NCBI RefSeq assembly: GCF_000526415.1
Contig: NZ_JAGA01000003.1
Location: 1,116,001-1,180,000, forward strand
DNA from: Kallotenue papyrolyticum
Lineage (GTDB): Bacteria; Chloroflexota; Chloroflexia; Chloroflexales; Kallotenuaceae
Length of the DNA: 64,000 bases
Direction of reading: 5' to 3'
Shown in pieces: positions 18,601 to 27,592 of the stretch (its first letter is position 1; every line of letters begins with the position of its first letter). Under the pieces are notes generated by a model that saw only the letters and a list, made by a program, of their open reading frames with translations, did not search any database and was not told the DNA's origin. Both the position numbers and the translations under genes were made by a program.

Positions 18601-21600
18601 ATGATGCGACCAGCTACCTTGCCGATCGGGTGTGGGCGACGGTGGTCTTCGACACCACCTGGCAGGTGCTGGCCTACACGGCACAGTTCTATGACGATGC
18701 CAGCGATCCGCGGGTGATGGGCCGGCGCGGCTTGCTGACGCGCGTGAGCCGGCTCTACGCTGCCGGCGCGAGCGGAGCGCTCGGTGATACACTGTCCAGC
18801 GCCGACACGACCTACGCCTATGACGCCTACGGCAATCGCACACGGGTGACCACCTATGCTGATGCGGGCAGCTCGTGGATCAGCAACGGCCTGCGTGTTT
18901 GGGGCACGCCGGGCAACGGCAGCGCGGCGCGCACAACCACAACCGACTATGATGCGATCTTCCATGCCTTTCCCGTGCGGGTGACCAACGCCCTGGGCCA
19001 CGTCGAGCAGGCCGACTACGACTGGCGCATGGGCACCTTGACGCGAGTCACCGACGCCAACCAGGCCGTGACCCAGGCGGCCTACGATGGATTTGGGCGA
19101 CTGATCGGCATAGCGCGTCCAGGCGACACGCTGGGACAGCCGACCCAATGGGCCATCTATGATGACTGGGCGCAGCCAATGCGCATTACCGTCGCAGCGC
19201 GCGAGCAGAGTGGTCAGTCCCACAGTCGGCCCACGGTGCTGTTCTACGACGGCCTGGGGCAACTGATCCAGAGCAAGCGTGAAAGCAACGATGGGCAACA
19301 GCAGATCGTCACCGACACACGCTATGATGCGCTAGGACGCACGATCGCCACATCACAGCCGCGGTATGTCGATCACAGCCAAGCTACACCGTTCTGGGAA
19401 TACGTCACGCCCGGCAGCGAGGTGCGCTGGACGACGACGAGCTATGATGGGCTGGGCCGCACACTGCGCGTGACACATCCTGATGGCAGCTTCGTTGGCT
19501 ATCACTATGGCATCTACGAAGGATTAGTCTTCCACGATGTGGCGGATCAAAATCGCCATCGGACCTATGCGATGTACGATAGCCTCGGGCGGCGCGTGAA
19601 GGTCCGCGAGTTGAGCGGCGACTGTTCCCCCCCTTCCTGGGGCTATCCCTGGCACTGGCCAGAGTATGCCTGTGGTGGATCGTTCACGACGACCTGGGCT
19701 GATGACGCCACCACGACCTATAGCTACAGTCCGCTGGATCTGCTGACGCAGGTCACAGATGCGAAGGGCAATGTCACGACCATCAGTTACGACGCGCTGG
19801 GGCGCAAGATCGAGATGCGCGACCCCGATATGGGCACCTGGCGCTACCGCTACGATGCCAACGGCAACCTGATCGAGCAAACGGATGCCAAGGGGCAAAC
19901 CATCACCTTCCGCTACGACGCGCTCGACCGCCTGACGGCCAAAACCGCCAGCGACGGACGGGCGAGCACCTACACCTACGACGAAGCCTTCGGCAGCGGC
20001 ACAGGTCGGCGCACCTCGATGAGGACTTCGCTCAACGGGGCCCAGCAATCCTCCTCCAGCTTCTGGTACGATGCGCGTGGCCGCACCACCGCTCGTAGCT
20101 TCACGATCGCCGGCCTGGCGGGCGTTCGCGAGATGCGCTGGAGCTACGACGCCGCCGACCGCGTGACGGCGATCACCTACCCGAGCGGTGAGACGGTCAG
20201 CTACACCTACGATGCGGCCTGGCGGCAAACGAGCGCCTGTTCCAGCCTGGGCGTCTGCTACGCCAGCAATGCCAGCTACACCGCCCTCGATCAACCGATC
20301 CAGCTCACGTTCGGCAACGGGCTGCTCCAGCGCTGGGACTACACCAGCCCCATGCAGCGCGTGCAGCAGATCCGCGTCGGGCCGAGCAGCAACCCGGGGC
20401 TGCACTTCAACCGCTCCTACACCTATGAGTCAAACGGCAACGTGGCCACGATTCGTGATGGACTGGTCGGCCAAACACAGCATTTCCGCTACGACCACCG
20501 TGATCGCCTCACGCGCGCCTGGACGAGCGAAAGCACCAGCAACGCCTATGATCACAGCTACACGTACGACGCGATCGGCAATCTCACCAGCAAAGCCGGC
20601 GTGAGCTACAGCTACGGATCGAACGGCAACGGGACCGGCGCGGGACCGCACCAGGCGCGGACGGTGGGCGGGCAGGCGTATACCTACGACGCGGTCGGCA
20701 ACCTGCTCAGCGGCGGCGGGCGGACGTACACCTGGCAGGCGGACAACCTGCCGGCGAGCATCAGCAGCGGCGGCGCAACCGAGACCTACACCTACGACGC
20801 GGACGGCGCACGCCTCACGCGCACGGCCGGCGGCGTGACGACGGTGTACGTGGGCGGACTGTACGAAGAAGACCTCGGCAGCAGCGGCACGCGCGCGCTC
20901 TACCAATTCAACGGGCAGATCATCGCCCAGCGCAGCAGCGACTCAGGCGGCCTGATTTACCTCCACGGCGACCACCTCGGCAGCGTGAGTCTGGCGACGA
21001 ACGCCAGCGGCGCGGTCGTGAGTCGCCAGGACTTCGACCCGTGGGGCAGCATCCGCAGCGGCGGCATCAGCCAGACCGCGCTCAACTACACCGGGCAGCG
21101 CAAAGATGGCACCGGCTTATTGTATTATCATGCACGGTATTACGATCCGGTGCTGGCGCGCTTCATCTCCGCTGACTCCGTGGTGCCGGGCGCGCCGGAC
21201 GGTAGCATGGATGGCGTGGCGCTCACGCCGCTCACGGTGGACTTCCACGAGACCGGCTTTGTGACGGAACTCAACGCGGAGAACCGGCAGGGGTTCTGGT
21301 TCCAGTTGACGCAGACGCAACGACAGGAGGCGAACGCGCCGTGGGGACCACAAAATCCGCAGGCGCTCAATCGCTACGCCTATGTCCAGAATAATCCGCT
21401 GCGGTATACCGATCCGACGGGGCATGCACCTTTAGCACTGGGGCTGGTCTTTTTTGTTCCCGGAGTCGGGCAGGCTGCATTATTAGCCGTCGGCGCGGTC
21501 GTTCTGGTAGGCAGTGCTGTCCTGCTAGTTGACGCAGGTGTCAAGATATATCGAAAGCACCATCATGTGGTTCAACCGATACCGGGCCGACCGTTCAGAG

Positions 21601-21815
21601 GGCGGAATGCCCCTGAACAAGCATATGGACACTTGGAGAAGTATCATGGAGTCGATCGCAAAACGGCTAGGAATCGACTGCATAAGCTTAAGGAACAAGC
21701 AGGACTTGCTCCAGATGACGACGTAGTCATCGGCCGAACCGGTGATGTGTACGACGAAAGAACGGGCGAACGTATAGGCAGCTTAACAGATCCAAGCTTA
21801 GGAAAGGAACGGTAG
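15639..21815 (+). CDS. Sec-exported Rhs/YD-repeat polymorphic toxin (full-length, expressed copy)
   Basis: A 2058-residue secreted giant. ATG 15639 has GGAGGAC at five bases and begins a signal peptide (RWQRW then about 15 hydrophobic residues, cleavage near 28-30). Next come a CARDB/DUF11-like beta domain (about 60-170), a beta-rich domain ending HFSAFTIG near 325, an SpvB/TcaC-like segment (SATYSYPLELPAG, about 340), and a long YD-repeat shell (about 1050-1770). The Rhs core (about 1778-1929) contains GDHLGSVSL, FDPWG, YYHARYYDPVLARFISAD and ends in DPTGH at 1925-1929. The 129-residue tip (1930-2058) has a hydrophobic helix-rich start and a C-terminal module (VDRKTARNRLHKLK, DRTGDVYDERTGE-like) that I cannot assign firmly. 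In known Rhs/WapA proteins the shell encloses the tip and the tip is the toxin. An immunity gene follows eight bases after the stop. Confidence 0.93.
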   Translation: MGRWQRWSAWLTVVFIASVALPGAQPAARASATVSAQRAPEQPPSPPLRQVAPLSDPMLPSLVIDVQANPDPIALGEPLTISVAILNQAQVAAQQVEISLPVPAHSRPAANAALQSDGRAWHWTIAELPGGATATLTATLTLDRVPASGAVVLRPTVHAQRLTMPVQAVGGALVLPEDGLASRFVPGQAGRLRSADGRIEVELPARAARRALQLRQRWRAPAGERVPPGQRRLLPPFFLNAEDERGQAVHRFDQPLTLRVRYSDEQVLVRGWDESALALFWFDDEGTQQWMPIPAQVDAERNEITAQVDHFSAFTIGDLASPSTAFVPSLKAWQVGLFSGSATYSYPLELPAGPAGVKPNLTLSYTSNAIDGDSGMHQVFQAGWAGLGWSLETGAVARNSIVINPTTGAMFDTFTIVVNGQSHQLVRAEPLVTQPDEHNPTHWAWRPTDETYIRVRAVPNGASWDGNPGRGGLVNGVWQPRYTWVLWAKDGTRYEFAEDLWYGWDRCAVANEAEFEAYKWLLTRVIDPHGNIISYTYARNTWTGGEVRCDPWRYARGTVDRDAWPVLVEWGAHAGSGTPARYRLEFVSTAREQDTQFDGADNQYGGKLNGAPRQTRRLLALRVFSNPSGNAWELLREYRLSTDYSLSPDRVVNGQPDRANPKLTLKAIQVIASDGSSALPAMTFGYGSTPDVSADACTGTSWPRGDWNRLTQVENGYGGRVTFTYEQIGVASCKRIFRNHRRITSKTVSDGRGNSFTWTYRYSNPAMNSLGWRLTGRDDPNATQEYPNSAVLFYNTYWDALHNNQHWLATRPLKEFRGHGLVVETDPYGWQTEHWFYQGDVGCVPTTGGDAILNDACFQHLRDREVLKGREYKTMLRTPAASGSHWLKETQQSYTVTFLDYSHAPLTGLWRAWHAATETRELAWEAMEGLTNPVVKTTRYLYDDEGIAYINGSTTGSNARYGNLGRVEEYDQRGTRVRITKYYYAIRDDATSYLADRVWATVVFDTTWQVLAYTAQFYDDASDPRVMGRRGLLTRVSRLYAAGASGALGDTLSSADTTYAYDAYGNRTRVTTYADAGSSWISNGLRVWGTPGNGSAARTTTTDYDAIFHAFPVRVTNALGHVEQADYDWRMGTLTRVTDANQAVTQAAYDGFGRLIGIARPGDTLGQPTQWAIYDDWAQPMRITVAAREQSGQSHSRPTVLFYDGLGQLIQSKRESNDGQQQIVTDTRYDALGRTIATSQPRYVDHSQATPFWEYVTPGSEVRWTTTSYDGLGRTLRVTHPDGSFVGYHYGIYEGLVFHDVADQNRHRTYAMYDSLGRRVKVRELSGDCSPPSWGYPWHWPEYACGGSFTTTWADDATTTYSYSPLDLLTQVTDAKGNVTTISYDALGRKIEMRDPDMGTWRYRYDANGNLIEQTDAKGQTITFRYDALDRLTAKTASDGRASTYTYDEAFGSGTGRRTSMRTSLNGAQQSSSSFWYDARGRTTARSFTIAGLAGVREMRWSYDAADRVTAITYPSGETVSYTYDAAWRQTSACSSLGVCYASNASYTALDQPIQLTFGNGLLQRWDYTSPMQRVQQIRVGPSSNPGLHFNRSYTYESNGNVATIRDGLVGQTQHFRYDHRDRLTRAWTSESTSNAYDHSYTYDAIGNLTSKAGVSYSYGSNGNGTGAGPHQARTVGGQAYTYDAVGNLLSGGGRTYTWQADNLPASISSGGATETYTYDADGARLTRTAGGVTTVYVGGLYEEDLGSSGTRALYQFNGQIIAQRSSDSGGLIYLHGDHLGSVSLATNASGAVVSRQDFDPWGSIRSGGISQTALNYTGQRKDGTGLLYYHARYYDPVLARFISADSVVPGAPDGSMDGVALTPLTVDFHETGFVTELNAENRQGFWFQLTQTQRQEANAPWGPQNPQALNRYAYVQNNPLRYTDPTGHAPLALGLVFFVPGVGQAALLAVGAVVLVGSAVLLVDAGVKIYRKHHHVVQPIPGRPFRGRNAPEQAYGHLEKYHGVDRKTARNRLHKLKEQAGLAPDDDVVIGRTGDVYDERTGERIGSLTDPSLGKER

Positions 21816-22281
21816 AAACACCTATGTACCAACCGAGTTCCAAGTACGATCATGTCTTTGCAATCATACGGGTTGACTTGTTTCACCCGTCGAGCACATC
21901 ACCTGAAGACATGATCACAGTACAGAAGATCGTACGCTCCGAGGACGTAGCTGAGCGAGAAGTAAAGCGACTCAACACCCTTAATGCTACTAAAGGAAGC
22001 GTGTACTTCTGGCAAATTACTCGACTAGCAAAATCCGTGCTTAGGAAAGGAACGGTAGAAACACCTATGTACCAACCGAGTTCCAAGTACGATCATGTCT
22101 TTGCAATCATACGGGTTGACTTGTTTCACCCGTCGAGCACATCACCTGAAGACATGATCACAGTACAGAGGATCGTACGCTCCGAGGACGTAGCTGAGCG
22201 AGAAGTAAAGCGACTCAACACCCTTAATGCTACTAAAGGAAGCGTGTACTTCTGGCAAATTACTCGACTAGCAAAATCCGT
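21796..22281 (+). repeat. 243-bp in-frame tandem duplication (two units)
   Basis: Unit 1 is 21796-22038 and unit 2 is 22039-22281. They differ at one position that I can see (AAG versus AGG in the same codon). The unit includes the last codons and stop of the rhs gene, the spacer and almost the whole small downstream gene. The period is a multiple of three and copy 1 lacks the original stop codon, so the two copies are fused into one reading frame. The near-identity indicates a recent event. Confidence 0.95.
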
Positions 22282-22324
22282 CGAAGATGACTCGCTTCCT
22301 TGTATCACATCGAGGAGAGATTGA
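21824..22324 (+). CDS. Putative immunity protein, tandemly duplicated domain
   Basis: A 166-residue protein made of two nearly identical ~70-residue domains (each starting MYQPSSKYDHVFAIIRVDL and ending FWQITRLAKSV) joined by the linker LRKGTVETP. The linker is the translated spacer and end of rhs, now read in another frame. The position directly after the Rhs tip gene identifies it as the probable cognate immunity protein; the family is not recognised. Each copy keeps its own ATG and upstream AGGAAAGG, so the second copy could also be translated alone from 22067. The TGA at 22322-22324 directly abuts the first orphan core copy. Confidence 0.8.
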   Translation: MYQPSSKYDHVFAIIRVDLFHPSSTSPEDMITVQKIVRSEDVAEREVKRLNTLNATKGSVYFWQITRLAKSVLRKGTVETPMYQPSSKYDHVFAIIRVDLFHPSSTSPEDMITVQRIVRSEDVAEREVKRLNTLNATKGSVYFWQITRLAKSVEDDSLPCITSRRD

Positions 22325-22402
22325 TTCAACAACCAGATCATCGCTCAGCGCAGTAGCGACGCCAGCGGCCTGATCTCCCTGCACGGTGATCACCTCGGCA
22401 GC

Positions 22403-23299
22403 GTGAGTCTGGCGACGAACGCGAGCGGGGGCGTCGTGCGTCGCCAGGACTTCGATCCGTGGGGCGCGGTGCGAAGTGGCGGCATCCCGCAAACGACGCT
22501 GAACTACACCGGGCAGCGCAAAGATGGCACGGGCTTGTTGTATTATCATGCGCGGTATTACGATCCGGTGCTGGCGCGCTTCATCTCCGCTGACGCCGTG
22601 GTGCCGGGCGCGCCGGACGGTAGCATGGATGGCGTGGCGTTGAAGCCGCTGACGGTGGATTTCCATGAGTCAGGGTTTGTGAGCGGACTCAACGCGGAGA
22701 ACGGGCAGGGCTTCTGGTTCCAGCACAGCGACCAGGTCGCGCCGTGGGGACCGGCCAATCCGCAGGGGTTGAATCGATATTCCTACGTCCAGAATAATCC
22801 GTTGCGGTATACCGATCCGACGGGGCATGCTTTATGTGAAAAGCTCGCTCCAGAATTTTACTGTGCTTTGTATCGCCTTGGTGACGCGGCAACGCGATTT
22901 ATTACTCGGCAAGTTCTTCGTCGCATATGCCCCAGATGCGAAACGCTCGCTGCTGAACAGGCGTTCGCGAGAGGTGAACCAGTTGGCGTAATTGGGCAGT
23001 ATGGTGACTTCATCCTGGATCCTTCCCGAATCTTTGGGAACAACCTGCAAAATATTCATCAGGTGGGTTCGGGACGATTGCGTAGGTATGGTCGAGGCAC
23101 AACGGATTTACCAGGCGGCGAGTCGGCGGCCAGAGACTTCTTCAGGCGGATGACAGGTCAAGATCCGCCAGGCGATAATACTCCGGTGCGCGTAGGAGAC
23201 CGGGAAGTTATTTATAGATCGACGAGTCAGTCTGGGGTGCCAAAAGTGGAGGTCATAGATCATACGACAAGATTTCATGAAATCATTGCTTTTCGATGA
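22403..23299 (+). CDS. Orphan Rhs core-tip cassette 1
   Basis: Homology to the main Rhs core begins at 22325 (FNNQIIAQRSS), immediately after the preceding stop codon, and runs in frame to DPTGH ending at 22828. There is no start codon or binding site at the core's beginning; GTG 22403 is only the first usable codon. The 156-residue tip (from 22829) has a Cys/Arg-rich helical start and a C-terminal module reading AARDFFRRMTG, then GREV-like VGDREVIYRSTSQSGVP and a final FHEIIAF. The alternating beta pattern suggests a small RNase of the BECR kind, but this is inference. The tip is AT-richer than the core. The probable immunity gene starts 59 bases downstream. Confidence 0.8.
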   Translation: MSLATNASGGVVRRQDFDPWGAVRSGGIPQTTLNYTGQRKDGTGLLYYHARYYDPVLARFISADAVVPGAPDGSMDGVALKPLTVDFHESGFVSGLNAENGQGFWFQHSDQVAPWGPANPQGLNRYSYVQNNPLRYTDPTGHALCEKLAPEFYCALYRLGDAATRFITRQVLRRICPRCETLAAEQAFARGEPVGVIGQYGDFILDPSRIFGNNLQNIHQVGSGRLRRYGRGTTDLPGGESAARDFFRRMTGQDPPGDNTPVRVGDREVIYRSTSQSGVPKVEVIDHTTRFHEIIAFR

Positions 23300-23358
23300 A
23301 GCGTGGAATAGTGTGGTAAGTATGTTTCGATCCTATATCTGGAATCAGGAGTAATTGT

Positions 23359-23742
23359 ATGAATACTATCGAGCGCGAGACACTTCGGACCTTGCTGCGG
23401 AAGTGGCAGGCCGGCGAACTTACTGATCTGCAAGTCTATGCGGAAGCTGAGGCTCTTTGGGAGCAGTTTCCTGAGGTGCCGCAGTTTTCTCAAGACGATC
23501 CTCGTTCAATTAATGTTGAAGTTTTGCTCAATCTCACGCTGCTGTATCAGCAGCTTATAACACCCCAAGATATTCCGGCTTTGCTGGCATTTTTAGATAC
23601 ACCTCCTGGGAAAGAGAAAGAAGGGTGGCAGAAATTGCACGATTATTGGGATCATATTGACTTTGAACAACGGAGAAAAGAATTACTAAATCACCCATAC
23701 TACTCAAAATATCCGGTCCAAAAAAGGCGAGGATCTGAATAA
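23359..23742 (+). CDS. Putative immunity protein for cassette 1
   Basis: A 127-residue acidic, mainly helical protein: LRKWQAGELTDLQVYAEAEALWEQ, then LLNLTLLYQQLITPQDIPALLAFL and a charged tail. AGGAG lies seven to eight bases before ATG 23359. The size, acidity and place behind a toxin tip fit an immunity protein; the helix-rich pattern is reminiscent of colicin D-type immunity proteins, but I would not name the family. The 277 bases to the next gene contain no recognisable gene. Confidence 0.7.
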   Translation: MNTIERETLRTLLRKWQAGELTDLQVYAEAEALWEQFPEVPQFSQDDPRSINVEVLLNLTLLYQQLITPQDIPALLAFLDTPPGKEKEGWQKLHDYWDHIDFEQRRKELLNHPYYSKYPVQKRRGSE

Positions 23743-24019
23743 TTGCGCGTATCACCAAGCGACTGGCGACCATACAGCGACTTTTATTCATCGTCATACC
23801 TTATGCACAGATCATGAACCGCCTCATGGCCACGTCATCGCGCCGCAGCGAACCACGCAGGTTCGGGGATCTCGCCTCGAATAGGTAGTGCCCACACAAG
23901 CATTCATGTTGGTCTGCGCATTTTGCCCGAAAAACTGTTGCAAAATCACGTGACAAACTTGTATCAACCTGTTTCGGGATACTACCGAGCATTGAGAGTC
24001 CAGCTAAGGAAACGCACTG

Positions 24020-25078
24020 ATGGATCGATTACCACTAAGGTCGAGAGTGATCGGCACGATCATCTTGATGATTACGGTGCTTGTGTCAATCGGTTGGATG
24101 ATGGGCGGCTTTCGACAACCTTATCGTAATATAACTCGATCAACCGTTCGCGCCGCCCAGCCTTTGTCCATGCCGTCCGATAATTATCTAGCGGTGGCGT
24201 GGCTGAGTGATGATCTCGTTGCACTGTTGCGTCGTTCCTCAACAGGACTCGTTGGATGGAATGATCAGATTCTCCTGTATTCAATTGCAACCAAGCAACA
24301 ACAGACGCTGATCGTTCCCCACCCGCCTATGTGTCGCTTCACGAATCCTAAATTTATGCGGCGTTTACCAGATGGTAATCTTGGGTTTATCTCTAGCTGT
24401 TTGGTTGATCGTGAGCATGCGAGTGACATTTTTGACAGTCTGTATGTATGGAACAAGCAAACTAATCGGTTCCAAGTTGTATACCGTTATCCTGCTAATT
24501 TTGGAGCCGGTCGTTTCACTGTGGCTCCAGACATGTCCGAGTTTATTCAGGAGCGACCGAACGGGTTGTATGGCGAATTGCATCGAGTCGATCAGAATGG
24601 CGATCTAGAACGTCTTTACTCCTCTTGGACACGCGTAAGAACACCGGCTTGGTCACCGAATGGGCATGCGCTCGTATTTGCTGGTACTCCGGTATACACG
24701 CCACCAACGCCACTCCATCCTCTGTTCGGCTTCGGCTCCATGATTGACATTCTGTATTATCCTTGGAACTTATATCTCGCCGATGATGATGGGAATAATC
24801 CACGTATAGTGCTCGAGAAGATTACCGATGCATTCGTAGGTGATTGGTCACCGCAGGGCACCTGGTTCAGTTTTACCGGCGAATATGAAAGACGTGATGG
24901 CGTCTGGCTAGTAGATCCAATGACGCGTCATGTAACCCGCGTCTGGCCGGATAGAGCAAACCATACTTGGTCGCCTGATGGGCGGCAAATGATCTTTCTG
25001 CAACGCGTGGTGGTGGATGGCAAGGAACAGGATCGCCCAGTTGTGGTGAATATAGAACTTCTGATGAGCCAACAATAA
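24020..25078 (+). CDS. Membrane-anchored TolB-like beta-propeller protein
   Basis: A 352-residue protein with an N-terminal signal anchor (VIGTIILMITVLVSIGWMM, about 10-28) and an extracytoplasmic domain of about six beta-propeller blades. Blades are recognisable by repeated W-S-P-[ND]-G/W-S-P-Q-G motifs (PAWSPNGHALVF, DWSPQGTWFSFTG, TWSPDGRQMIF) as in TolB/WD40-like proteins. It is AT-rich like the other inserts, lies between cassettes 1 and 2 and has no toxin tip directly before it. AAGGAA precedes ATG 24020. It could be an extracytoplasmic immunity or receptor factor acquired with a lost cassette; that role is a guess. Confidence 0.75.
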   Translation: MDRLPLRSRVIGTIILMITVLVSIGWMMGGFRQPYRNITRSTVRAAQPLSMPSDNYLAVAWLSDDLVALLRRSSTGLVGWNDQILLYSIATKQQQTLIVPHPPMCRFTNPKFMRRLPDGNLGFISSCLVDREHASDIFDSLYVWNKQTNRFQVVYRYPANFGAGRFTVAPDMSEFIQERPNGLYGELHRVDQNGDLERLYSSWTRVRTPAWSPNGHALVFAGTPVYTPPTPLHPLFGFGSMIDILYYPWNLYLADDDGNNPRIVLEKITDAFVGDWSPQGTWFSFTGEYERRDGVWLVDPMTRHVTRVWPDRANHTWSPDGRQMIFLQRVVVDGKEQDRPVVVNIELLMSQQ

Positions 25079-25125
25079 TCGTTTTCCTGGCTGAACATAT
25101 TATTGTAGATCACCGTGCAACGACG

Positions 25126-26106
25126 GTGTACGTGGGTGGCTTGTACGAAGAAGACCTGCAGACCGGCGTCACGCGCTCCCTCTATCAATTCAATGGCCAG
25201 ATCATCGCCCAGCGCAGCAGCGACTCAGGCGGCCTGATTTACCTCCACGGCGACCACCTCGGCAGCGTGAGTCTGGCGACGAACGCCAGCGGCGCGGTCG
25301 TGAGTCGCCAGGACTTCGATCCGTGGGGCAGCATCCGCAGCGGCGGCATCCCGCAGACGGCGCTCAACTACACCGGCCAGCGGCGGGATGGCACGGGCTT
25401 GTTGTATTATCATGCGCGGTATTATGATCCCGTGCTGGCGCGGTTCATCTCCGCTGACTCCGTGGTGCCGGGCGCGCCGGATGGCGGCATGGACGGCGTG
25501 GCGCTCAAACCGCTCACGGTGGACTTCCACGAGACCGGCTTTGTGACGGGACTCAACGCGGAGAACAGCCAGGGCTTCTGGTTCCAGTTGACGCAGGCGC
25601 AACGGCAGGAGGCGAACGCGTCGTGGGGACCACAAAATCCACAGACGCTCAATCGCTACGCCTATGGATTGAACAACTCTGTCAAGTACACCGATCCGAC
25701 CGGACACTGTCCGATGTGTGCCGCAGGAGCACTCGTCTTCGTCCCAGGCGTTGGACAAATCTTACTCGCTAGTGGCGTTATCTTTTTGACTGGGGTCGCA
25801 ATCTACCAAGCCATTCAAATCGGAAAGGACCTCCATGAACATGCACTCTATGCTAAAACGACCAAAGGCCAGCTCGAAAAAGCCTCTCGTTCAGAGCAAA
25901 AGCTTATCAAGGAGCATGAGGATAAGCTCAAAGACTACTTACGTGATCCCGACGCATATGATAACGATGGACGACTGAGCCGTGCTCGAACGCCGGAAGA
26001 GCGTCGCAAGATTATTGCGGGGCGCACAAAGGTGTTACGCGAGGCGATCGAGCGGCACAAGAAGGAGCTGGAGAAAATACGGGAACGGTTAGCTGAGTTG
26101 GAGTAA
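25126..26106 (+). CDS. Orphan Rhs core-tip cassette 2
   Basis: Core homology begins near 25117 (TTVYVGGLYEEDL) and continues uninterrupted to DPTGH at 25707, one of the longer open orphan cores. A GTG at 25126 has no binding site. The last YD unit before the junction differs from the others (GLNNSVKYTDPTGH instead of QNNPLRYTDPTGH). The 132-residue tip starts with CPMCAAGALVFVPGVGQ, close to the start of the main gene's tip (LVFFVPGVGQ), then a hydrophobic hairpin and a highly charged helical module (KLIKEHEDKLKDYLRDPDAYDN, then RRKIIAGRTKVL and an alternating Lys/Glu helix). Toxin activity is not assigned. Confidence 0.8.
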   Translation: MYVGGLYEEDLQTGVTRSLYQFNGQIIAQRSSDSGGLIYLHGDHLGSVSLATNASGAVVSRQDFDPWGSIRSGGIPQTALNYTGQRRDGTGLLYYHARYYDPVLARFISADSVVPGAPDGGMDGVALKPLTVDFHETGFVTGLNAENSQGFWFQLTQAQRQEANASWGPQNPQTLNRYAYGLNNSVKYTDPTGHCPMCAAGALVFVPGVGQILLASGVIFLTGVAIYQAIQIGKDLHEHALYAKTTKGQLEKASRSEQKLIKEHEDKLKDYLRDPDAYDNDGRLSRARTPEERRKIIAGRTKVLREAIERHKKELEKIRERLAELE

Positions 26107-26290
26107 TATCATGCGAAGTGCTAGCATCCTATCACCATAACCAGCGTGCTTTACTCCTTCCAGGGCTGAGGTAGAAGACATTGAGCGGTACCCATAGTAT
26201 GCTGCAAAGTGAACGCTGTCTAGCTGCAGTGCTCATATTTGCAGCCCCGATTCTTCGGACATACATGCAAGGGTCAGGTTAGAAGCACAC

Positions 26291-26818
26291 ATGGACAAGT
26301 ATAGCAACCTCAAAGAGCAGCCAACTGTTGTTCACTTTGTCGAATCGGCACGTACGTTTTGCCGTTTGGTAGAAACGGATGCACCAGAGTCGGATCTTTG
26401 GATGCTCCAGATCCTTGTCGCGGTTGCCGATCTCTATGCAGCAGCCCATCATCTTCCGGTCCCGGACCTCGACTCAGCTCGCATCGACCCCGAAGATCGC
26501 TTTGACCTGACTCCAAGCGAATATCGTGAGGTATTTCTGCGGCTCGGTCGCAGACTGGGCGAAAACCGGTATTACCCATATTGTTTCGATAGCACAGACC
26601 TGTCACCTAACCAGCCGCCCCCTGGTATCGGCGATTTAGCCGACGATCTCGCGGACATCTACCGTGACATCAAGCCGGGATTACGCGCTTGGGACGCGAA
26701 TATAGCCGATTTCGTGTCGGATATTATCTTTGAGTGGAAGGAGCCCCTGTTTAGAACCCATTGGGGGCGACATGCTGTTGATGTACTGCGTGTACTGCAT
26801 AGTCTGGTCTATAAGTAA
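26291..26818 (+). CDS. DUF5063-like protein, putative immunity for cassette 2
   Basis: A 175-residue all-helical acidic protein. The segments VESARTFCRLVE, LQILVAVADLYAAAHHLP, GDLADDLADIYRDIKPGL and THWGRHAVDVLRVLHSL match the conserved pattern of DUF5063 as I know it. Members are often found beside polymorphic toxins, so an immunity role for cassette 2 is the simplest reading, although the 184-base spacer (no features seen) is long. ATG 26291 is preceded only by a weak GGTTAGAAG. Confidence 0.75.
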   Translation: MDKYSNLKEQPTVVHFVESARTFCRLVETDAPESDLWMLQILVAVADLYAAAHHLPVPDLDSARIDPEDRFDLTPSEYREVFLRLGRRLGENRYYPYCFDSTDLSPNQPPPGIGDLADDLADIYRDIKPGLRAWDANIADFVSDIIFEWKEPLFRTHWGRHAVDVLRVLHSLVYK

Positions 26819-27035
26819 CGTTATTGGCGACACGTAGTATAAGGCGAGGTTCATCTATTCAGATGTCATCTCGGAATAGATAACAGCTTCTATTCGCACG
26901 TCATAAACCAATTGACGGCAATTAGCTTGGTATCCTGACAACAGGGACATCCTGGCGTGCAGCCCTAGAATCTGGCTTCGAGGCTCCCGTTCCGGTCCTT
27001 GTTGCAAGGACGACCTCATACACGGTGCTGTATCT

Positions 27036-27452
27036 GTGCTGACGACAGAAGCAGCTAAAACGCTTGCTCCGGGCTGGCACGACATATTCGCGGCATTCGC
27101 TTCGAGTACACTTCTTGGCTTAGCCATGGGAGCGGGGTCAGCCACTGCCATCATTGTCACATTGCAAATGTTCCTGAACGAGTTTGCAGATTTTATCGAT
27201 CAATATAATGGAGCCAAAGGTGTTGCAGTAGCAACAGATGGGAAAGGGATTTACGTTGTCAATCGGTCCTCAGGGCAAGGAATATACTGGGTTCCAGGTT
27301 ACCTCAACATGGGAACCTGGATGATCAGTCGGCTTCCTAGTTCAATGTATGTCGGAGCAAAGCCAGTCTATTCAGCTGGAGACAAGTGGTGGAGTGGGTG
27401 GCATTTCAAAACTGACGAGAAGTCGGTTTCCAAAGAAGATCGAGATAGGTAA
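27036..27452 (+). CDS. Coreless toxin-tip-like protein
   Basis: A 138-codon frame (GTG 27036; the frame is open back to about 26921) with no Rhs core in front of it. It has a Gly/Ala-rich hydrophobic helix (STLLGLAMGAGSATAIIV) and then a module GAKGVAVATDGKGIYVVNRSSGQG ending in a Trp-rich part (KWWSGWHF). The order and spacing resemble the tip of cassette 3 (ADGVAIAT..., then GHWWFAG), so I read it as a related toxin tip that has lost its core, or a cassette whose left part was removed by recombination. It is followed by a small two-helix membrane protein. There is no binding site. Confidence 0.5.
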   Translation: MLTTEAAKTLAPGWHDIFAAFASSTLLGLAMGAGSATAIIVTLQMFLNEFADFIDQYNGAKGVAVATDGKGIYVVNRSSGQGIYWVPGYLNMGTWMISRLPSSMYVGAKPVYSAGDKWWSGWHFKTDEKSVSKEDRDR

Positions 27453-27592
27453 GGAGTATGTTTGTTCCAGACCTATAATCTATTTATTTTCGCTTGATGT
27501 TTTGGATATAAATACTTATTGGTTATTAATTTGCGTGGCGTATTCTTTTGCGAGATAAGAACATATCAATAACTTTGGACGGAGGATCAGGA

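Noticed and set aside
18003..19298. Minus-strand open frames opposite rhs (also at 16.3-17.4, 19.5-20.4, 33.1-34.4 kb)
   Set aside because: They arise from the repeated GC-rich YD codons on the other strand; similar shadows recur at every core copy.
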